This document shows, in pieces, positions 11,784 through 20,700 of a DNA stretch of 64,000 nucleotides (position 1 is its first letter; each line of letters starts with the position of its first letter). Source of the stretch: Sciurus carolinensis (taxonomy: Eukaryota > Chordata > Mammalia > Rodentia > Sciuridae); the NCBI RefSeq assembly GCF_902686445.1, contig NC_062229.1:4187503-4251502 (forward strand), given 5' to 3'. The notes beneath the pieces are model-generated. The model was not told where the DNA came from, did no database searches, and worked only from the letters and a program-made list of their open reading frames with translations. Position numbers and translations under genes: made by a program.

Positions 11784-14700
11784 AGAAGAAGAAGAAGAAG
11801 AAGAAGAAGAAGAAGAAGAAGAAGAAGAAGAAGAAGAGGAGGAGGAGGAGGAGGAGGAGGAGGAGGAGGAGGAGGAGGAGGAGGAGGAGGAGGAGGAGGG
11901 AGGAGGGAGGTGGAGGGAGGGAGAGGAGGAGGAGGAGGAGAAGGAGGAGGAGGGGGAGGAGGGAGCAGGGCTATTGATTTAGTACTGCCGGTGCAACCTG
12001 AGCAAGCTACTCCCTTTTAAGAGCTGGAGGTGAGAGCCTGAGGGTTCTTCCGGGCTGGGCGTGGCCTGTGAAGTGCGGGTCTGAGCTCCCACCTGTCAGT
12101 CAGGAAGCCTCCTGCACGTGTACCATCAGCCGGAGACTCTGACACACTTCGTGGAGGGTACCTGCGTGATGGCTCTCAAGGGTGAACGGGCTCACTGTCA
12201 AGGACAGGAAGAAAGGCGTCCAGGTAGAAGAAACCACGGACTGGAAGGACCTGAGGCGCAGCGAGCACGGGTTTGGGGCGTGTGCCTGGGCTCCTCTCTC
12301 CAGCCCTGCTCACCCATTGTGGCTTCCTTACCAACTCTGGCCTCCCTCTCCACGTGGCCTTCCAGGTTGAACCTGCCCGTCCAGGTTGAACTGGCGTCCA
12401 AGTGAACCTCTGGGGGGAATGTCGGGGAGTCGATGGAGCTGGTTCTGGAGTCAGAAAGGTGACGATCAGGCTTCGTCTTCCTGGCGGCGAACCTCTGTAG
12501 AGGGCCTTCTGCTCGCTCAGCCTCCCGCTCTGTGCCCTGCCGTCCCTGGCGGCCCGGCTTCACCCGCCACTGCAGCACCACGGCGGCTGAACGAGGCGGC
12601 CCACAGGCCTGGGGTGCCAGGACCCTGAGCGACACAAACAGATGGCCGGCTGGAGCTGGCTCAGAGCCAGAGGCCAGGCCTCCGGGGTCCTGCGGCAGGC
12701 GATAGACCAGGTCTGTGACGACCCCGGGGAAGGCGAGGGAAGCTGGGTGAGAGGGAACTAGCAGCCAAGGACACGGAGGGGCGTGGCTGGTGCGTAGGAG
12801 TTGATGAGTGGGAACCGGCCTGGGGGAAGGGAGTCAGGCTGGAGAAACCTGAAGTGGCATTGGTAGGACTCGGCCGCAGGTGGGTGTGGCAGTGGCCTGT
12901 TGGGGAGAAAGCAGAAATAGCGGTGTCTGAGGCTTTTGGTTTGGGAGACTGGTTAGGTGGCTGGTGATGTCATTAGCTAGCAGAAGGACTGAGGGCAGAG
13001 AAGACCCTGCTGCGGGCAGACGGAGTGTGTTACTGCACAGCAGGGTGACCGCGACTAGCACAGCGTGCATTTAAAATAACAGGAGAGGCGTTCAGCACCC
13101 ACAGACAGGTGCACGGGCAGGGCGGGGGCCGAGCTGATTACCCAGACATGGCGGCTCTTCACCACCACACACGTAGGCATGGATCCCACAGACGCACAGT
13201 CATCACGTGCAGCCAAAACTGAAGCAAAATTAGGATGACCAGCGCCAGCTTGCACTTGGTGGGGAGGTGTGCTGGGCAGACGCAGGAATCGAGGCACACA
13301 GGCACAACAGAATATTCATGGACAAGCAGCTTTAGGAGAATTCCTGAGCAGAAGGTGCCCTGGGAGCCAAATGACAGGAAGTGTCAATCATGGTTGCTGA
13401 ACTCTTCCCAGAGGTCAAGGGGAGAGGCTGCTGGACTTGGTAATTAGGAGGTTGTGGTAGTTAAGTTTTCCAGGAAAATGGACATTGTAGAATGTGCATA
13501 GGAGAGTAGAGAGGGAGGATCTGGTTTAAGGAATGAACTCATGGGATTATGGAGGCTGTCAAATCCACAGGGTGGGTCAGGAGGCTGGAGACCCACACAA
13601 GAGGACCTCGCAGTCCTGGTCTGAAGGCTGCCTGTTGGCAGATTCCCTCAAGGCTTGAGGAACCTCAGACTTTGTTCTACCTGTGCTGTCCACTGATAGG
13701 ACAAGGCCCACCCACACTGTGGGGGCCAATCTGCCCTTCTCATAGCCCACCAATTTAAATGGTAATCCCATCTGAAAACATTCACAGAGGCATCTAGAAC
13801 AGTGTTTGGCCATACGTTTGGGCAGTGTGGCTCAGCCAAATTGACACATGAAATTAAACAAAGGTGAAAAAAGAAGTCATTAAATCAGAAAAAACATTGA
13901 GTCTCTCTTTAAGCAGAGAGTTGTCAGGAAACTGAAATAAAATGCTTTGGTTCTCTGCTGTGTCTTCCATTTTTCTCCTTACCATGCTCACCATGGTTTC
14001 CCTTGCCTTTTTGAACATATATGATTGTCATTCAAGCAGAAAAGGAAATGCTTCTGTCCTAGGTGCTGTGATTTGGGTAAGTGTCCCCCCAAGGCTGTAT
14101 GTGTATGTGATTCATGTATACATATAAATTAGTTTAGTAAAGTGCTTTCAAAGGTGTGGTATGTTTCTAGACAAAAAGTAGACACATGTTTTGAAATTTC
14201 TCAGTATCTATTTTTATGAATGTTGATGGCATGTGATCCCAGTGTCCCCATCTGTGGAAGGTGACATAAGTTTGCCCTAAAAATTCATTTACTTGTACTG
14301 AGACTGTCCCCGTGAAGGGTGCATGCTGGCTCTGCATGGATCACTAACATTCCATGGTAAAGATCCTGCAGTGGGAATTTGATTGTAAGTTGTTTATTTG
14401 GAACTGATCTAGGCTACATTAACCTGGGCGGGGGTGGCAATGAGCAGGAGATGGACAGAAAACCAACAATGGGCTGGTTTCCATTGTGGCCACTGGAGGT
14501 TAATTCCAGGGAGGACCTCCAGGGGGCAGCGTAGGGTGCATGTTTTCCTTCCCCAGCCCAGAGTGCCAGGGCACTGGAGTCTATTGGCAAACTCTCCTCC
14601 ATTATGTGGCTGAGGGCTTCTCCCAGGGCATTTGTTTCTTGGTATTTCTGGCCTGCTGTGTGCATTCAGATAGCAAATTTCAATGACCCTTAGAAGTTCC

Positions 14701-17700
14701 CAGGCAACGAATTACACAGGTGTTGAAACTGAGATTCCCTGCCGGCATCCAGGGAATGGTAAGTGCCGAGGACAACCGGATGCAGCCTGCCAGTGGCCAC
14801 ACCCAGCTCTCCTCTTCCTTGCAGCTGCTGTGCTCCATCATTGCAGGGGTACTGCACTACCTCTACTTGGCCTCCTTCATCTGGATGCTCCTGGAAGGGC
14901 TACACCTCTTCCTCACCGTCAGGAACCTCAAAGTGGCCAACTACACCAGCGCAGGAAGATTCAAGAGGAGGTTCATGTACCCCGTGGGCTACGGCATCCC
15001 AGCTGTGATTGTCGCTGTGTCTGCAATAGTTGGACACAGAAATTATGGCACCTACACTCAGTAAGCATGATTTGTGGTGGAAATGGTATTTGCAGTCCAT
15101 GCATGCTTTGAAACCAAATGGTGAATTGCCAGTTCTTCTTTAAACTCCGGTGCTATTTTGTTTTGGAACTTCCTAGAATGATGATTGTCAGCATCTTTGG
15201 GGTTGGATCCCATTGATAATTGTGGTGAAAATGAGGCTCCATTCTCCAGACGGATTTATAGGCATACGAACATTGAATACAACTTCTGGATATGTAGGGA
15301 CGGGTAAAGCAAATCCATGGCTCCACATTAAGAACCTGAGGGCTACACAGTCTTTAGGATTTTGAAAGCTAAGTAGAATGGGTTGAGATTAATTTCCAAA
15401 CCACAAAGAATAACAACTGTCACAATTGTCAAAGGCCGGTGACGGATTAGAGATCACGCTTCCTGTACGCGTAGCGCATGTCATTCTTACCATGACCGTA
15501 TCTGAACTTGGCAGTTTGCTATCTCAGGCACAGGCATCTGACTTACTGCTCTTCATACTCTTTCCTAAGGTCAGAGTTACAAAGGGAGGAAGCCAGAATT
15601 CCCAGGCAGCGCTCTTGGCAGCCACGCTTCGCTGCCTCACTGGAGAAGTTTGCAAAGCTCTGTGCAGAACAATTTCTTGGGGAAGCTGACATTCTGGTGG
15701 TGGTGCTTGGGTTAGGAAGTGGTTGTGTGTGCACCAACACATCATGTACAATGTTGTCCCTCTTAAATACAAGGAGATGCCCTTCCTCTAGCTTGAACAC
15801 TGTACCCTGATCCAGGAGACTCAATGGTAGGGAAGAGCAGAAGCTGATGAACTTTTCCCTCAAGGGACTGATGGTAACTATTTTTGGCTCTGCAGGTTGT
15901 GTGGTTACTATGGCAACCACTCAGCATTGCTTTTCTACTGTGAAAGCAACAATTGACAATAAGCAAATGAATGAGGGCAGCTGGTTTCAATTAAACAAGT
16001 GGTAGTTTAGATTTGGTCAGTGACCTGTAGTTTGCAACCCTTGTGCTAGAACTTAGGTGTGGAAGCTTTTCTGCTCCCTGTTAGCTGAGGCTTGTTATTT
16101 TCACCAGATTCATACTTCCAGGTCTCCTTCTAGAATAAATTATACTACCTTTACCATCATTAGTCATGATGGAACACACAGTGGTTGAGGACAGAGCACT
16201 TCGTACATGGAACGTTCAGTTAGTGTTGATTGCTTTTACGGCTATAGTTAAATTATTGTGTTTTACTCTTTCTAATTATGACAGTCATTATTGTCATAGT
16301 AACTACATTGAGTGAACCTGAGCTCTTTGCCAGGAGCTGCCTCCAAAAGCTTCACACGCATGATCACATTTCATCTTTCCTACAAGTTCAGTGTGAGAAA
16401 ACTACAAAAGTCTAGTGAGAGAAATCAAAGAAGATTGAAATAAATGGAGAGGATATTCCATGTTCATGGACGAGAAGGTTCGATACTGTCATGACATCAG
16501 TGCTTCCCACATTAGTCTGTAGATCTGACACATTCCCAAACAAACACCCACAAAATTATTTTTGGATAATGATGAAGTGATTCTAGTTTACGTGGAAGAG
16601 GAAGAAGGTCCAGAATATCCTGTGCGGTATTCAAGAAAGGCAAAATTGGAGACCTGACTTCATGCCTTCATGTAAAGACACGTGAGTCACCTAGTCTCCT
16701 GTGCTTTGGTTGGTTACACTTTACACTTAGGGTAACCAAGACTTGGTGCACACAGCTCGTGTCAGATGAGGTCAGTGTCTAAAGCCTGTCCAGTGGCTCC
16801 TTGTGCTACTCGGATCTTGCTCCAGGAGACTGCATGCAAACACCTTCCCCTCTGGAGGAAGCCCAGCTAATGCTTGTCTTTTGCTCCACAGCTGCTGGCT
16901 CAGGCTTGATAAACAATTCATCTGGAGCTTCATGGGGCCAGTGGCCATCATTATCTTGGTAGGTGATAGTTGTTATGGGTGTGCTGGCCCTGGGTTGACC
17001 TATCATAGAGAGTGTTTCTTATCTGTTAAAGAGGAAATGAGACAAAGATAGGAAAATACAGCTCAATGGGACCAAACTCTGTTTCTGAAAATATTGTTCA
17101 TGGTTCATCATTTCCCCTAGTGCAATGGTTGTTCTTTGAATCATGTAGCCTTTTGCTGGAACTTCTTTAAAAAGCCCTTCATTCATTCATTCGACAAAAT
17201 TCAGGGAGTGCTTACTCTACACAGAGCAACCCAGTCTCCTGTTTTCTCCGATGACACCTGTTGCCTGGTGTGGGTGTTGCTAGCAGCATCCCACTTTCAG
17301 AGTGTCCTGCTGGACAATAAGTGATGGAGCCACCAAGCAAGCCAAGTGCTCCTGGACTGTACTCTGTGCCACACACCATGGACCTGAGTGTGTCCCTGCT
17401 GACCTTACGAAGCTGGTGTCTTTTGGGAACAGATTCTCAGATCCAACTCAAGTTGGGTTGTTTGAAATGGTATTGAAAGAAAATTCCAAGTCATTTTTTC
17501 CCCATGCTGTTTCCACAGATAAACTTGGTGTTCTACTTCCAAATTCTGTGGATTTTGAGAAGCAAACTTTCCTCCCTCAATAAAGAAGTTTCCACCATTC
17601 AGGATACCAGGTAAGAAGACACTGGAATCTGTAATAGCCACAGATTTGTCCTTCAGGACCACCCTGCCTGGGAAAGAGCAAGTCCATTCAAAAACATGAC

Positions 17701-20700
17701 ATGGGGCTGGACATGTAGCCCAGTGGTAGTGTGCCAGCCTAGCACACAGAGGCCCTGGGTTCCATCCGAGACAAAACAGACAGACATTCTTCTACCTGAC
17801 AAGAGGGGCATCTTACAGAAGTATGAGCTGGGCTGTGGCTGTGGTTCAGTGGTAGAGGCTTGTCCAGCACAAGTAAATGTCTAGTTTCAAGCCCAGAATC
17901 ACCACCCCCTAATAGAAGTAAATACCGTGAAAACACAATGATTTGCAGGTAACTTGATCCATTGCTTTAGTTCTGTATTCAAGAAACATTCATTGAATGT
18001 CTCCTCAGTATAGCATTCTTCATATTGAATTGATAGAGTATCAACATGATCCTTTTCCTATCCTCTGAGAGTCACTCACTTCTGGAATCCACTATCCTTG
18101 ATTGTAGAAACTCTGTTCTCAGTGGTGCCATATAAATTCTTAAGCATAATAATGGTAGATACTGGCCTTGGCCAAAAATCTCTAGCCTGTGAGGTGGACA
18201 TTACTCCTCCCACTGACATCAGTTAGTTGACAGCTAACTGTTCAACTTCTCCAAGAGTGGTCGTGATGTGGGTAGCACTTGCAGGAATATCGGTCCAACC
18301 TCTGGCCTTGGCTTTGGTCTCATCCACTTATCAGACCAACTTACCATCATTTGTCCTCAGTTTCCTTAGCCCTGGAGGGTCAGCCTCCCTCTTCTTGATG
18401 CTTTCCCACTCCCTATGTATATGTGCAAGAGAAGGTTGGGAGAAAACATTGTTCTTAGCAGAGGTGTTTGAGAACATGGATCCTGCCTGACCCTCAGGTG
18501 GTGCAGGCAATATGTCAGTCACTAACTGCAGGTTGTTTTCAGGTTAAATAAGGCACTGTGCTAACCAACTCACAGTGCCAGTTAAGCTGCAGTTAATATT
18601 GCTTTATTCCCCAGGGTCATGACATTCAAAGCCATTGCTCAGCTGTTTGTCCTGGGCTGTTCCTGGGGCCTTGGTTTTTTCATGGTTGAAGAAGTAGGGC
18701 AGACAGTCGGATCAGTCATTGCCTACTTGTTCACCATCATCAACGTCCTGCAGGGGGTTTTGCTCTTCGTGGTTCACTGCCTCTTTAATTGCCAGGTAAG
18801 ACTGAGTGTTTGCCTTCCCAGCCTAGCCCTGTCGTCTTATTGAATGGCTGCACATGTTCTTGCCTTTCCTTGGCCGTTTGTATTTGTCCTTAGATGTTGC
18901 CTTCTATTTGAGAAGGGGGTTTAGGGTCTCTGTGGGCCTGCTGTGTCCTTGGTTTCACCCACTGAGCATCCTGACATATCTCTTAAGAACATGTGTCAGT
19001 CAGGGTAAGGTAGATTGAGCTGTACTAACAAATAGTCCTCTCCTAACAATCCCCCCAGTTTCAGTGGCTTACAATGATAAAGGTGTATTTCTTGCTTATG
19101 CTGCATGGATATGGCTTGATCTACGTGGTCTTCACTCAGGGATTCAGGCTATAGTATGGCTCCCTACCTAAAATATTGTTGGTCTCACAGCAGAGGGAAA
19201 AGATCACAGCTTACCCCGCTTAATACTTCTGCTTAGCTGTGACACACATCAGTTCTGCTACCATTTCATTTCTCAAAGGAAACTGTACGGCCAACCTCGA
19301 GTTCACCAGGGAGGGAATGAATAATCCTCCTGTAATAAGGAGGGACACTGGAATATTTGGTAAATCTACCACCAACTCAGAGAGACTTCACCACTTATCC
19401 CAGGTCTACTCCTGGGTAGGTCACTGTGTAACCTTGGGCAGTATGCCTGCTCTCTGTGAGCCATGATTTTCTCATCTGCAGATTAGGATGCATACTCTTA
19501 ACTGTTGAGGATCACCATCATCACCGTCGCCACCGTCACTATCATCAGCACCATCATCACCATCACCATCATCACCACCAGCACCATCACCATCACCACC
19601 ATAACCATGATCACCATCACTATCCCATTATCCCTATCATCACCACCAGCACCATCATCACTGTCACCATCACCATCACCATTACCATCATCACCACCAG
19701 CACCATCACCATCACCATAACCATGATCACCATCACCATCCCCATTATCCCCATCATCACCACTAGCACCATCACCATCACCACCATAACCATGATCACC
19801 ATCACCATCCCCATTATCCCCATCATCACCACTAGCACCATCACCATCACCACCATAACCATGATCACCATCACCATCCCCATTATCCCTATCATCATTC
19901 CCATCATCCTCATCATCCCCATTGCCATCCCCATTATCCCCATCATCACTATCCCCATCATCCCCATCACCATCGTCCCCATCATCACCACCAGCACCAT
20001 CACCATCACCATAACCATGATCACCATCACCATCCCCATTATTCCCATCATCATTCCCATCATCCCCACCATCACCACCATCACCATCATCTCCATCATC
20101 TTCATCATCCCCATCATCACCATCACCATCATTACTATCACCATCCCCACCATCATCACCATCCCCATCAACCCACCATCATCACCATCCCCACCATCAT
20201 CACCATCCCCACCATCCCCATCATCCCCACCATCATCACCATCCCCACCATCCCCATCATCCCCACCATCATCACCATCCCCACCATCCCCATCATCCCC
20301 ACCATCATCACCATCACCATCACCATCATCACTGTCACCATCACCATCATCCCCATCATCACCATCACCATCATTACTATCACCATCCCCATCGTCCCCA
20401 TCATCATCACCATCCCCATCATCATCACCATCCCCATCCCCATCACCATCCCCATCCCCATCACCATCCCCATCACCATCATCACTGTCATCATCATCAC
20501 CATCCTCATCCCCATCATCCCCATCACCCCCATCATCCCCATCATCACCATCACCATCATTACCATCCCCATCCCCATCATCCCCATCATCCCTATCATC
20601 ACCATCACCATCATTACCATCCCCATCATCATCCCCATCCCCATCATCCCCATCATCATCACCATCCCCATCATCCCCATCACCATCACCATCCCCATCA

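Noticed and set aside
11656..11982. Glu-rich 108-codon open frame
   Set aside because: Encoded by the GA/GAA/GAG microsatellite plus SINE sequence, with no gene structure.
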